A stretch of DNA of 62,345 nucleotides from Leptotrichia sp. OH3620_COT-345 (GTDB lineage Bacteria > Fusobacteriota > Fusobacteriia > Fusobacteriales > Leptotrichiaceae). This document shows positions 38,133 through 47,216 of the stretch, piece after piece (position 1 is the first letter of the stretch; every line of letters starts with the position of its first letter). The stretch spans positions 1 to 62,345 of the forward strand of contig NZ_RQYW01000014.1 of assembly GCF_003932895.1 (NCBI RefSeq), written 5' to 3'. A program made the position numbers and the translations under genes. The notes under the pieces are model-generated. The model was not told the DNA's origin, ran no database searches, and saw nothing but the letters and a program-made list of their open reading frames with translations.

Positions 38133-38214
38133 ATTGAATAAGAACATATGATGTATTTAAATTTATAAATAACTTTTGTAATATTTTGAACTTTAACATG
38201 TGATGTTTTTTATT
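38133..38214 (+). CRISPR. Degenerate mini-CRISPR upstream of the cas operon
   Basis: An intact 30-nt repeat (38133-38162, beginning ATTGAATAAGAACATATGAT) is followed by a 22-nt spacer (38163-38184) and a decayed repeat (38185-38214) matching 22 of 30 positions and keeping the core AACATGTGATGT. Ordinary spacers in this genome are 35-38 nt. The first 20 nt of the spacer, TTATAAATAACTTTTGTAAT, recur exactly at 38277-38296. One intact and one decayed repeat around a short spacer that matches the nearby cas upstream region is the layout of known crRNA-like regulators (CreA/CreR). A dying remnant of a normal array is the alternative. Confidence 0.75.
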
Positions 38215-38276
38215 ATTGTAAATTAAATTTATAAGAATAAATATTGATTTTTTTAGAAAATAAAATTATTTTATCA

Positions 38277-38296
38277 TTATAAATAACTTTTGTAAT
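38277..38296 (+). repeat. Second copy of the mini-CRISPR spacer sequence, a possible Cascade binding site
   Basis: TTATAAATAACTTTTGTAAT is identical to the first 20 nt of the 22-nt spacer at 38163. It is preceded by TCA, a PAM seen for other type I-B systems. The match stops at position 21. A promoter-like pair, TTAAAA (38296-38301) and TATGAT (38318-38323, spacer 16), begins at its right edge. The 30 bp to its left match the CRISPR repeat at only 17 of 30 positions, so a very decayed repeat cannot be fully excluded. Confidence 0.6.
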
Positions 38297-38443
38297 TAAA
38301 ATAATATTTTAACAATATATGATAAAAAGTCAATACTGTATATTATAAAAATTTAGTTTAAGGAATTATATTATAAAACATTGTATCTGGGTAAATATTA
38401 TACAATAAAAAGAAAATTATAACGTAAGAAAGAAGGTAATAAA

Positions 38444-38704
38444 ATGAAAAAAATAAAAAAGCGATATAAAAAATCCAAACAGACAGTTTTTTATTTACAA
38501 ATAGAATATGATTTTGAAGAAAAGAAAAATAAAATAGAAGGTAAGTTTGTTATATTTAATATGAATATTTCTTTTTATGAAATAAATATTTTTATTTACT
38601 CTAAAATTCCTATATGTTTTATAAAAATAGGATTTTTGAGATTAGTAGTGTGGCTTATCTATATAATGTTGCATCAGTTTGTTTTATTTGAAATTAAGAA
38701 GTGA
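38444..38704 (+). CDS. 86-residue basic, hydrophobic protein between mini-CRISPR and cas6
   Basis: The start follows AAAGAAGGTAATAAA, a fair ribosome site. The N terminus is strongly basic (MKKIKKRYKKSKQ), the middle is acidic, and the last third is hydrophobic (ICFIKIGFLRLVVWLIYIML), so it probably sits in the membrane. It lies 148 bp downstream of the second copy of the mini-CRISPR spacer and points the same way as cas. No family recognised. It could be a cas-associated membrane effector or toxin, or a spurious ORF in AT-rich DNA. Confidence 0.4.
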   Translation: MKKIKKRYKKSKQTVFYLQIEYDFEEKKNKIEGKFVIFNMNISFYEINIFIYSKIPICFIKIGFLRLVVWLIYIMLHQFVLFEIKK

Positions 38705-38929
38705 AATGTTATTTTCGTTATTAATAAAGTTTGTAAAAAATTAAAAATATATAGATAAAAAACTAAGTATAAAATTTTATAATTTTCTTATTGATATAGA
38801 AATATTAAAAATATAATTCGATTTTGTATAGAAAAATTTTAAAAACAAAAAATTGAAAATCAAAAAAAATGAATTTAAAAGATTTGAATACATTTAGAAA
38901 TAAAATAAAAAATATATTAAACTTATTAT

Positions 38930-38957
38930 TTGAAAAAAATAAAAAGTGGGGTATAAT
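38930..38957 (+). promoter_or_regulatory. Promoter of the cas operon
   Basis: TTGAAA (38930-38935), 16-bp spacer, perfect TATAAT (38952-38957), about 50 bp before cas6. No other feature is seen in the 38705-39009 gap. Confidence 0.65.
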
Positions 38958-39009
38958 AAAATTAGAAAAAATAATTGAAATAAAATTCAAAGTAGAAAAG
39001 AGGTAGTTT

Positions 39010-39711
39010 ATGGAAGTAATGGAATACAGACTGAAAGTTTATTTATTAAGAGATATAAAGCAGGAGGATGCATTAACTAACATTGCAAAACTTGTGGATA
39101 GTTCCTTTTTAAAAAATGAAGAATTAAAAGAAATGCATAAGAAAAATATATATAAACCTTACTGTTTTAATTCTTTTTTTCCATTGGAAAAAGACGGAGT
39201 ACATAAAGAAGGAAATATATATACTGTAATTTTAAGAATGTTGAATGTATCTGAAACTTTAAAAATTCATTTTGAGAAAGTTTTGGTAGGGTGTTTTACA
39301 GACAGTATAAAACTTCTTACAGTAGAAAAAAGAAAAATTTATCCCAAAATGATTGAAAAAATTTATTCTTTAACACCTTGTATAGTGAAAAATGATGAAG
39401 GATATTGGAGAGATATGTTCAGTATTATTGATTTTGAGCGTTGGTTGAAAGAAAATTTGATAAAAAAATATAATTATTTTTATAATGAAAAAATAGATGA
39501 GAATTTTGAACTTTCCAATTATATAGTATTTGAAAATAAAGGTCCGATATCTGTTAAAATGAAAAATATAAAATTGCTTGGTGAAAAAATAACATTACAT
39601 ATAGCACATAATGAAACTGCCCAAAGGTTAGCCTATATGGCTTTAGGAACAGGTATACTTGAGGTCAATGCCAGAGGATTGGGATTTGTCAATTCCCGTT
39701 TTTACACTTAA
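39010..39711 (+). CDS. cas6: CRISPR pre-crRNA endoribonuclease Cas6
   Basis: This 233-residue RAMP protein starts EYRLKVYLLRDIKQEDALTN (first ferredoxin-like strand) and ends with the family glycine-rich loop ARGLGFVNSRFYT. Cas6 cuts each repeat of the array transcript to release crRNAs. It has typical type I-B length. It is the first gene of the cas operon and is followed by cas8b after 15 bp, with an AAAGGAGG site at the junction. The catalytic His cannot be assigned with certainty. Confidence 0.92.
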   Translation: MEVMEYRLKVYLLRDIKQEDALTNIAKLVDSSFLKNEELKEMHKKNIYKPYCFNSFFPLEKDGVHKEGNIYTVILRMLNVSETLKIHFEKVLVGCFTDSIKLLTVEKRKIYPKMIEKIYSLTPCIVKNDEGYWRDMFSIIDFERWLKENLIKKYNYFYNEKIDENFELSNYIVFENKGPISVKMKNIKLLGEKITLHIAHNETAQRLAYMALGTGILEVNARGLGFVNSRFYT

Positions 39712-39726
39712 AGGAGGTAACGGTAT

Positions 39727-41466
39727 ATGCTAAATGAAGTAATGGAAATATTTGAAAAGGAATATTCAGAAAAACAAGATAAACTTATAACGGATTCTTA
39801 TATTTTATCTGTGGGAACATATGTAAAAATGAATTTAGACGGGAACTATGAAATTTTTGAAATTGATAAAAATTTTGATAAAGATTCTGATATATATGAA
39901 TATTTTAGAGAACGAGATTATTACTCCACTTTAATTGATATGAATAAACCTATTGATCCGAAAAAGAAAATTCATTCAAATCAAATATACTCATTTTTTG
40001 TAAAAAAAGAAATACTCGAAACTATAGATAATGCAAAAAAACTCACAAATGAAATAATAAATAAATATTATGAAATATTATCGGAACCTGAAAAAAAATA
40101 TTCCAAAAATGCAAAGGAAATATTTTTAGGAATAGAAAAAAAGGATAGAATAACTGATAAAGAATTAGTTCAAAAAATAAAAAATAGTATTATAAATAAT
40201 TTAGATAACATAAGAGAAAAGTATAAAAGAGATAAAAATTATTTGAAAATATTTATTGATACTGATATTGAAGAATATAAAAAAGAACAGAAAAAATATT
40301 TATTACCTAATATTTATAATACTGTAGATTATAATGAAAAGTTAGAAAATAATAAAATTTACGGGCTTCCCAATAATAATATGCAGCTGAACAGTAAAAA
40401 AATATATTTGAAAAATAAAACTAGAAAAAATGAAGTTCCTATACTGGTATCTACAGAAAAAATATTACTGCAGAATAACTTGTTTAAGTATCTTTTTAAT
40501 TGTGCAAATGAGGGACGGTATGATGTTTATTTTGACAATTTGAAAGATGAGATAATTTCTTTGGAAAAAGGGAAATTACCCGATAGAGAAATAAGGGGAT
40601 ATTATTTAAGATTAAAAAAAGGAAAAGAAGTTGAAATACATGATATAGATATTGTAACAGAATATTCTACAGACATATCTATAATACTTCACGAATATTT
40701 AGAATATGAAAAAAAGGACTTTAAATTTGAAATCATAAATTATGGAGAAGACTTGGAGAATTTAAAAAGATTAAGTCAAGTAATAAATGAAGTTTTATTT
40801 AATAAATATCTTAATAATAATTATTATTCCACTCCCAAAGATATTAAAATATATGATGAAAATTTAAAACAAAATTTATTATTTACAAGAAAAGCATTTC
40901 ATACTTGGTTTTATAAAGGAAATGATACTCAAGTAAAACAAATATGGGATAAGTTGTGTTTATCTTTAATAAAACATAATGTGTTAAATAAAAGAAAAGA
41001 GAAAGCGATAGCTCAGTTTAATTTATTTTGTGAATTAAAAAAATATTTTAATAAAGGAGAAAATAAAATGGCGGATATATTGCAGGAAAAAATAAAATTA
41101 TTGAAAGAAAAGCTAGATTCCGGTAAAGATGATGAAAAATTATATGATGATAGTGAATATTTTATAGCAATGGGACAGGCAGCAGGTTATTTAATAGATA
41201 AAAGTCTGTCCTCTCGTAAGGAAGTATTAAATGGACAATATTTAAGAAATTTATTAAATATAAAAAATGATAAGAAATTAAAGAGTAATTTAAAAAGATT
41301 ATTAGTGAAATATTCATATGCAGCAGGTGAATTTCCAAAATTTAAAAAATTAACGGCTATGGTCGAAGGATATGTTTTAGATAATCCCGGAGTAATAAAT
41401 GAAGATCTTATTATAGCCGGTTATTTGCATAAAAATATAATGTATATGAAAAAAGAAAATAAATAA
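39727..41466 (+). CDS. cas8b: Type I-B Cascade large subunit Cas8b (Csh1 type)
   Basis: This 579-residue protein has no widely conserved motif but occupies the large-subunit position between cas6 and cas7. Its opening (MLNEVMEIFEKEYSEKQDKL) and Lys/Asp/Asn-rich body resemble Csh1 proteins of Clostridium and Fusobacterium. Cas8b recognises the PAM and recruits Cas3. A strong internal start at codon 448 should also yield a separate small subunit. AAAGGAGGTAACGG precedes the ATG. Confidence 0.87.
   Translation: MLNEVMEIFEKEYSEKQDKLITDSYILSVGTYVKMNLDGNYEIFEIDKNFDKDSDIYEYFRERDYYSTLIDMNKPIDPKKKIHSNQIYSFFVKKEILETIDNAKKLTNEIINKYYEILSEPEKKYSKNAKEIFLGIEKKDRITDKELVQKIKNSIINNLDNIREKYKRDKNYLKIFIDTDIEEYKKEQKKYLLPNIYNTVDYNEKLENNKIYGLPNNNMQLNSKKIYLKNKTRKNEVPILVSTEKILLQNNLFKYLFNCANEGRYDVYFDNLKDEIISLEKGKLPDREIRGYYLRLKKGKEVEIHDIDIVTEYSTDISIILHEYLEYEKKDFKFEIINYGEDLENLKRLSQVINEVLFNKYLNNNYYSTPKDIKIYDENLKQNLLFTRKAFHTWFYKGNDTQVKQIWDKLCLSLIKHNVLNKRKEKAIAQFNLFCELKKYFNKGENKMADILQEKIKLLKEKLDSGKDDEKLYDDSEYFIAMGQAAGYLIDKSLSSRKEVLNGQYLRNLLNIKNDKKLKSNLKRLLVKYSYAAGEFPKFKKLTAMVEGYVLDNPGVINEDLIIAGYLHKNIMYMKKENK
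41068..41466 (+). CDS. cas11b: Cas11b small subunit from an internal start within cas8b
   Basis: Inside cas8b, AAAGGAGA (41053-41060) stands 8 nt before an in-frame ATG at 41068. The resulting 132-residue helical protein opens MADILQEKIKLLKEKLDSGK and includes FIAMGQAAGYLIDKSLSSRK. Type I-B systems are known to make Cas11 by internal translation of the large-subunit gene, and the position and size here match. A ribosome site this strong within a coding region is unlikely by chance. It would line the R-loop in Cascade. Confidence 0.82.
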   Translation: MADILQEKIKLLKEKLDSGKDDEKLYDDSEYFIAMGQAAGYLIDKSLSSRKEVLNGQYLRNLLNIKNDKKLKSNLKRLLVKYSYAAGEFPKFKKLTAMVEGYVLDNPGVINEDLIIAGYLHKNIMYMKKENK

Positions 41467-41483
41467 AATGGAGGATGATATTT

Positions 41484-42434
41484 ATGAAGACAAAAATTTT
41501 TGGAGTATTTGGGATTAAAAGCGTAATGGCAAACTGGAATGCAGATTTTTCAGGATATCCAAAAGAAACAAATAATGGGGAAATATTCGGTAGTGATAAA
41601 GCATTTAAGTTTCCTATGAAAAAAATGTGGGAAAACACAGGAGAAAAAGTTTTATATATAAAATCTTATAAGATAGCTGATGAAAAAGAAAAAGAGAGAG
41701 TTGTAAGACCTAAATCTCTTAAAGAAAGATATGAAGAAATTTTTGAAGTGGAAGATTTAAAAAAAGAGAAAGATCAGGAAAAAGTTCTAAAAAACTTGTT
41801 TAAAGCAATAGATGTCAAGAACTTCGGTGCGACATTTGCCGAAGAAGGAAATAACATTTCCATAACGGGAGCAGTTCAGATAGGACAGGGATTTAATAAA
41901 TATGAAGAAACTAATGCAGAGGAACAGCAGATATTATCTCCGTTCAGAGCTGAAAATAGAAAACAGAAAGAAGAAGGAACTGAGGCAGATGCCTCTACAT
42001 TAGGAACTAAAATTGTAACTGATGAAGCACATTATATATATCCTTTTGCGATTACTCCGAATTCGTATAATGAATATGTAAAATTAGGAGTTACTGAAGG
42101 ATATACGGAAGGAGATTACGAAAAATTTAAGAAAGCAGCTTTAATAGCAGCCACTTCATTTAATACAAATTCAAAGATGGGATGTGAAAATGAATTGGGA
42201 GTATTTATTGAAGTTGAAAATGACAGATATTTACCCGATTTGGCACAATATGTGGAATTTGAAAAGAGAGAAGGAGGAAAAAATATCATAAAATTAGGAT
42301 TTTCAGAATTAGTAAATGGGGTAAAAGACGATATTAAGGGAATTGAAATTTACTATAATCCTTATACAACTGAAGTTAAAGGAGAATTGGAAAAGGCTAA
42401 ATATTTTAATATTTTCACAATGAAAGAGGTATAA
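41484..42434 (+). CDS. cas7: Cascade backbone subunit Cas7 (Csh2 type)
   Basis: This 316-residue protein starts MKTKIFGVFGIKSVMANWNADF, as Cas7/Csh2 proteins do, and contains NTNSKMGCENELGVFIEVEN. Cas7 forms the helical filament along the crRNA spacer. The start at 41484 is chosen because TGGAGGATG lies at 41469-41477, so the in-frame ATG at 41475 is part of the ribosome site. It is 17 bp after cas8b and 2 bp before cas5. Confidence 0.92.
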   Translation: MKTKIFGVFGIKSVMANWNADFSGYPKETNNGEIFGSDKAFKFPMKKMWENTGEKVLYIKSYKIADEKEKERVVRPKSLKERYEEIFEVEDLKKEKDQEKVLKNLFKAIDVKNFGATFAEEGNNISITGAVQIGQGFNKYEETNAEEQQILSPFRAENRKQKEEGTEADASTLGTKIVTDEAHYIYPFAITPNSYNEYVKLGVTEGYTEGDYEKFKKAALIAATSFNTNSKMGCENELGVFIEVENDRYLPDLAQYVEFEKREGGKNIIKLGFSELVNGVKDDIKGIEIYYNPYTTEVKGELEKAKYFNIFTMKEV

Positions 42435-42436
42435 AC

Positions 42437-43171
42437 ATGAGAGAACAAGCAGTCAAGTTTACATTGAAAGGAAAAACAGCCTTTTTCAAGCAGCCTGATG
42501 TCAATTCATACGTTTATTTCACATACGGCCATATACATAAAATTGCTCTGCTCGGTATATTCGGTTCGATTTTAGGATTGAAAGGATATAATCAGCAGGG
42601 AAAGAAAAATAAGTTTCCTGAATTTTATGAAAAACTCAAAGAAATAGAAGTTTCAATTATTCCCAAAATATCATATATTCCAAAAAGTCTTCAGGTTTTT
42701 AACAATTCAGTGGGGTATGCATCAAAAGAAGAGGGGGGGAATTTAATAGTTAAGGAACAATGGCTTGTTAATCCTGAATGGGCTGTTTATTTAAAAGTGA
42801 ATGATGAAAACGAAATACTGAAGGAGTTAAAAGAAAGGTTGCTAAATTATAGATTTATTTTTAATCCTTATTTAGGAAAAAATGATCATTTTGCAACAAT
42901 AGAAAATACAGAAATTTTAAATTTGAAAATTTATGAAGATGTTGAAAATATTGAGCAAATAGACAGTATTTTCCCTTCAGAGATAATAGAAAAAATAGAT
43001 AATCAAAGAAAAGCTGATATATTCAAATATGAAGAATTTTTACCTGTAAGTTTAAATTCTCAGACAAATCATTATGAATATGAAAAACTGTGTTTTACAA
43101 ATAATGATGTGGAACTATGTAAAGAAGTTAAGCTTTACAGTGTTGAAAATAAAATTATTTATTTTATATAG
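42437..43171 (+). CDS. cas5: Cascade subunit Cas5 (type I-B)
   Basis: This 244-residue RAMP protein has the Cas5 N terminus (REQAVKFTLKGKTAFFKQPD, then YVYFTYGHIHKIALLGIFGSILGLKGY). Cas5 caps the 5' handle of the crRNA and contacts Cas8. Its start lies 2 bp after the cas7 stop, with GAAAGAGG just upstream. Length and position are normal for type I-B. Confidence 0.92.
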   Translation: MREQAVKFTLKGKTAFFKQPDVNSYVYFTYGHIHKIALLGIFGSILGLKGYNQQGKKNKFPEFYEKLKEIEVSIIPKISYIPKSLQVFNNSVGYASKEEGGNLIVKEQWLVNPEWAVYLKVNDENEILKELKERLLNYRFIFNPYLGKNDHFATIENTEILNLKIYEDVENIEQIDSIFPSEIIEKIDNQRKADIFKYEEFLPVSLNSQTNHYEYEKLCFTNNDVELCKEVKLYSVENKIIYFI

Positions 43172-43189
43172 TATATAGCGGAGGGATAA

Positions 43190-45676
43190 ATGCAAATAGA
43201 AAATGTGGAACTATTTGATTTGGACGGTAAGATTAAAGAAATAGATAAAATGTATGCTCATACTAAAGAGAACTATAAAGAAACATTAAAGGAACATCTT
43301 TATAAAACTTATGAATATTTTCTGTTTTTAGTAAAAGAAAAAGGATTGGGAAAGCAGATAAAGTTTTTGGCTGAAAAACTGAAATTATCAGAAGAATCTG
43401 AAAAATTATTTTTGAAATTTTTCGTTAATGCAGTATTTTTACATGATATAGGTAAAATCAATGTAAATTTCCAAAGTGTAAAAATGAAGAACGACATATA
43501 TATAAAAAATGATGTAGATAAGAGTGATACCAATCACTCTTTATTATCTGCATTTATTTATTTAAATATTTATACAGAAGAAGTAGAAGTAATAATGTCC
43601 AAAAAAGAAAAACGTATTTTGGAGGGGATACTTTTTCTAAACAGTTATGCAATATCGAAACATCATAGTTCTTTTGATATAATTAACGAGTATGGAAAAA
43701 AAATAGGAAACTTTATGAAAAAAGAAAAATATAAAGACACATGTCAACATTACGAGGTTAAAAAATTTAACCCGACTATTTCAATTAATGATGTATGTGA
43801 GAAAATACCTCCTGAGTATGTATTCATATATATCAGGTTTCTTTTTTCCTGCATATGTACGGCGGACTTTTATGCTACAGGAAGTTTTATGAACAGTAAA
43901 GCTCAAAATACTTTAAATACGATAAAAGATGAGAAAATTATAGAAAAATACAGAAATACCGAACTTTATAAAATAATCGGTAAAAGTGTGAAAGTAAATG
44001 ATTTAACAAATGTTTCCGATATAAATATTTTAAGAACAAATTTATTTAAAGAAGCGGAAGAAAATATAAAAAATAATTTAAATGAACGGATTTTTTATCT
44101 TGAAGCTCCTACAGGAAGCGGGAAAACTAATATGTCTATTAATCTTGCAACAGTTCTGTTGGAGAATGACAAATCATTGAACCGACTGTTTTACATATTT
44201 CCTTTTAATACTTTAGTAGAGCAGACGGAAAAGCAGTTATTGGATATATTCGGAGAAAATTATATAGCTACTTTAAATTCCTTAACTCCTTATAAGGAAA
44301 ATAAAAAAAGTGATGAAGAGGATTTTGGTAAAGATTATGAGCAGATTCTGCTTGATAGGCAGTTTATACATTATCCTATTGTTGTAACAACCCATGTAAA
44401 CTTTTTTTCATATTTATTTAATATCGGGAAAGAAAGCATATTTACATTGGCAAATGTAGCTAACAGTATTATTATCTTCGATGAAATTCAATCATATAAA
44501 AACAGTATCTGGAAATATGTCATCAATCTTCTTGAAAAGTATGCGGAATTTTTAAATTTAAAAATAATAATTATGTCGGCAACATTACCTAAACTAAGTA
44601 ATCTTACAGGAGAAAAAGTAGTTACTTTAATCGGGAATCCGAAAAAATATTTTGAACATCCTATTTTTAGAGAAAGAGTAAAACTTGACTATTCATTGCT
44701 TAACTTTGAGCTAAAAGGAAATTTTGACAGAAATATGGAAGAAGAAAAGTTGCTACTAAAAATAAAGGAAATTGCAAAGAAAAATGATGGAAATATATTA
44801 GTGGAATTTATAAGAAAAAAAACTGCATATGAATTTTTTGAAAAACTAAACAGTTTAAATTTTGAAAATAGGAAAATAATGCTTATAACTTCTGACGACA
44901 ATAAAATTGAAAGAAACCGAATTATAAATTATTTAAAAAATGGAAATGAAGATGTAATACTTGTTGCTACTCAAGTAATTGAAGCGGGAGTGGATATAGA
45001 TGTGAAATACGGGTTTAAAAATATATCAACATTGGACAGTGAAGAACAGTTTCTTGGAAGAATTAACAGAAATTCCCGGAAAAAAGGAGCAGTTGTATTT
45101 TTCTTTTATTTAGATGATCCTAAAAGAATTTATAAAGAAGATCATAGGCTTGGAGATGAACTTTCTCTTACATTATTAAATGAAAAAAATAGGGAAAATC
45201 TTTTAAATAAAGATTTTAATTCATTTTATGAAGCTGTTTTCAGAAAAATTGTTAAAAAAATAGAAAAAAATGAAAAAGGAAATGAAGAGGACATAAATAG
45301 AAATTTCAGAGATTTAAATTTTTTCGAAATAGAAGCGGTTTTTAAACTTATCGATGAAGATAAAAATGTATTTAAAGTATTTCTTAACAGGAATATCACT
45401 GATGAAAGTGGAAATATAATAAATGGGCAAGAAGTGTGGAACGACTTCTTTAGTATTCTGATTGATCAAGAAATAGGATTTGCAGAGAGAAAAGTAAAGT
45501 TATCTCAAATATATTCAAAATTGAATAATTTTATTTACGAAATTAGAGGAACACAGATAATAACATATACTGATATAATAGGAGATATTTATTATATTGA
45601 GAATGGTGAAGATTATTTTGAAAATGGGAAACTGAACATTAAAAAATTGACAGGTGAAGAAGTGGAATTTATTTAA
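43190..45676 (+). CDS. cas3: CRISPR helicase-nuclease Cas3
   Basis: This 828-residue protein has an N-terminal HD nuclease domain (FLHDIGKINVNFQS at about residue 83, SLLSAF, SKHHSSFD) and a superfamily 2 helicase: Walker A EAPTGSGKTNMSI, DEIQ box IIFDEIQSYKNS, MSATLPKLS, and VATQVIEAGVDIDV with QFLGRINRNSR. Cas3 is recruited by target-bound Cascade and degrades the displaced strand. HD and helicase parts are fused as in most type I-B systems. GGAGGGATAA precedes the start. Confidence 0.95.
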   Translation: MQIENVELFDLDGKIKEIDKMYAHTKENYKETLKEHLYKTYEYFLFLVKEKGLGKQIKFLAEKLKLSEESEKLFLKFFVNAVFLHDIGKINVNFQSVKMKNDIYIKNDVDKSDTNHSLLSAFIYLNIYTEEVEVIMSKKEKRILEGILFLNSYAISKHHSSFDIINEYGKKIGNFMKKEKYKDTCQHYEVKKFNPTISINDVCEKIPPEYVFIYIRFLFSCICTADFYATGSFMNSKAQNTLNTIKDEKIIEKYRNTELYKIIGKSVKVNDLTNVSDINILRTNLFKEAEENIKNNLNERIFYLEAPTGSGKTNMSINLATVLLENDKSLNRLFYIFPFNTLVEQTEKQLLDIFGENYIATLNSLTPYKENKKSDEEDFGKDYEQILLDRQFIHYPIVVTTHVNFFSYLFNIGKESIFTLANVANSIIIFDEIQSYKNSIWKYVINLLEKYAEFLNLKIIIMSATLPKLSNLTGEKVVTLIGNPKKYFEHPIFRERVKLDYSLLNFELKGNFDRNMEEEKLLLKIKEIAKKNDGNILVEFIRKKTAYEFFEKLNSLNFENRKIMLITSDDNKIERNRIINYLKNGNEDVILVATQVIEAGVDIDVKYGFKNISTLDSEEQFLGRINRNSRKKGAVVFFFYLDDPKRIYKEDHRLGDELSLTLLNEKNRENLLNKDFNSFYEAVFRKIVKKIEKNEKGNEEDINRNFRDLNFFEIEAVFKLIDEDKNVFKVFLNRNITDESGNIINGQEVWNDFFSILIDQEIGFAERKVKLSQIYSKLNNFIYEIRGTQIITYTDIIGDIYYIENGEDYFENGKLNIKKLTGEEVEFI

Positions 45677-45702
45677 TATGATTTTGAGAGGAGGAAAAAC
45701 TC

Positions 45703-46197
45703 TTGAAAATAAATGGAACTTTAATAAATTATTATTTTCACTGTAAAAGACAGTGTTGGTTATGTGCCAATAGATTAAATATGGAAGATGAAAGTGAGGA
45801 AGTGAGAATAGGAAGAGTTATCCATGAAAATATGGCAATGGATAATGAAAATTCTGAATTAAATGTGGAAAATATAAAAATAGATAAAATAACTAAAGAA
45901 TATTTAGTGGAAGTAAAGAAATCAGATGCAGATGTACAGGCTGTAAAATGGCAGGTTTTATTGTATCTAAAGATATTAAAGGAAAAAGGAGTGGAAAGAA
46001 AAGGGAAAATAGAATTTGTAGAAAAAAATAAACAGAACAGTAAAACAATTTATCTGGAACTTACTCAAGAATTGGAAAAAGAGTTGGAATTATTAATGGA
46101 AGAAATAGAAGATTATATCCATAAAAAAAATCCGAGTGAAGTTTTAAATGATAAAAAATGTAATAAATGCTCATATTATTCATATTGTTACATATAG
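45703..46197 (+). CDS. cas4: CRISPR adaptation nuclease Cas4
   Basis: This 164-residue protein has YYFHCKRQCWLC near the N terminus and CNKCSYYSYC at the C terminus, together four or more Cys for the iron-sulfur cluster. Between them are RIGRVIHENM (His of the RecB-like nuclease) and the active-site strand EYLVEVKKSD with QVLLYL. Cas4 trims prespacers and selects PAM-adjacent DNA with Cas1-Cas2. Translation begins at TTG 45703 behind GAGAGGAGGAAAAAC. Confidence 0.92.
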   Translation: MKINGTLINYYFHCKRQCWLCANRLNMEDESEEVRIGRVIHENMAMDNENSELNVENIKIDKITKEYLVEVKKSDADVQAVKWQVLLYLKILKEKGVERKGKIEFVEKNKQNSKTIYLELTQELEKELELLMEEIEDYIHKKNPSEVLNDKKCNKCSYYSYCYI

Positions 46198-46214
46198 AAA
46201 GTGAGGAAAAAAGT

Positions 46215-47216
46215 ATGTCTTCTTCAACACGTTATATCACATCAATGGGAGAATTAAGCAGAAAAGATAATTCGCTGATTTTTAGAAATGATAAAGGGCA
46301 TAAATATATACCGATAGAAGGTGTAAAAGTAATTTATTGTTTGAATGAAGTTTCAATTAACAGTAAACTTCTGGATTTTTTGGCAAGAAATAAAATAATA
46401 GTTCATTTTTTTAATTATTACGGATATTATTCAGGAACATTTTATCCCAAGGAAGCGTATATAAGTGGAAAAGTAACTATTGCACAAGTGAAAAAGTTTG
46501 AAGAAAACAGGCTTGAAATAGCAAAGGCAATAGTGAAAGGGATCGGGATAAATATATATGAAGTGTTGTATCATTATTATAAGCATGGTTATAAAGAACT
46601 GAAGCCTTTATTAAATTGGTTAAACAAAGAAACGGGAATAATATTGAACAAACTCGATAATATTAAGCAAGTTCTTTACTTGGAAGGGAGTATATGGAAA
46701 AGGTTTTATGAAACTTTTCCGATTTATTTACCTGAAGATTTTATGTTTAATAAAAGAGTTAAAAGGCCGCCTGATAATCCTATGAATGCTTTAATTTCTT
46801 TCGGAAACAGTATGCTTTATACAAAAGTTATCTCTCAATTGTATAAAACTCATTTAAATCAAGGAATCAGCTATCTTCATGAACCTTTTGAATCGAGGTT
46901 TTCATTAAGCTTGGATATTAGTGAAGTGTTTAAACCTGTAATAGTGTATAAAACTATATTTGAACTGGTAAATAATAAAAAAATACAAGTGAACAAACAT
47001 TTTGAAAAACAGCTGAACTATTGTCTATTAAATGAAAATGGAAGAAAAATATTTATTGAAAATTTTGAAAAAAGGTTGGAAAGCTCTTTTGAACACTCTA
47101 AGTTAAAAAGAAAAGTTACATACAATACGGCAATAAAATTAGAGGGATATAAATTAATAAAAAATTTAGTAGAAGGTGAAAAATTTATACCGTTTAATTT
47201 AAAGGAGAAAATTTGA
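46215..47216 (+). CDS. cas1: CRISPR integrase Cas1
   Basis: This 333-residue protein has the type I-B Cas1 opening SSSTRYITSMGELSRKDNSL and the metal site residues in YLEGSIWKRFYETF (Glu) and YLHEPFESRFSLSLDISEVFKP (His, Asp). With Cas2 it integrates new spacers next to the leader. The start at 46215 is chosen for GAGGAAAAAAGT upstream; the longer frame would overlap the end of cas4. Its stop overlaps the cas2 start. Confidence 0.95.
   Translation: MSSSTRYITSMGELSRKDNSLIFRNDKGHKYIPIEGVKVIYCLNEVSINSKLLDFLARNKIIVHFFNYYGYYSGTFYPKEAYISGKVTIAQVKKFEENRLEIAKAIVKGIGINIYEVLYHYYKHGYKELKPLLNWLNKETGIILNKLDNIKQVLYLEGSIWKRFYETFPIYLPEDFMFNKRVKRPPDNPMNALISFGNSMLYTKVISQLYKTHLNQGISYLHEPFESRFSLSLDISEVFKPVIVYKTIFELVNNKKIQVNKHFEKQLNYCLLNENGRKIFIENFEKRLESSFEHSKLKRKVTYNTAIKLEGYKLIKNLVEGEKFIPFNLKEKI

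Noticed and set aside
38805..38990. Minus-strand ORF between the small ORF and cas6
   Set aside because: Low-complexity Phe/Ile translation of A-rich DNA without a ribosome site; the cas promoter lies there.
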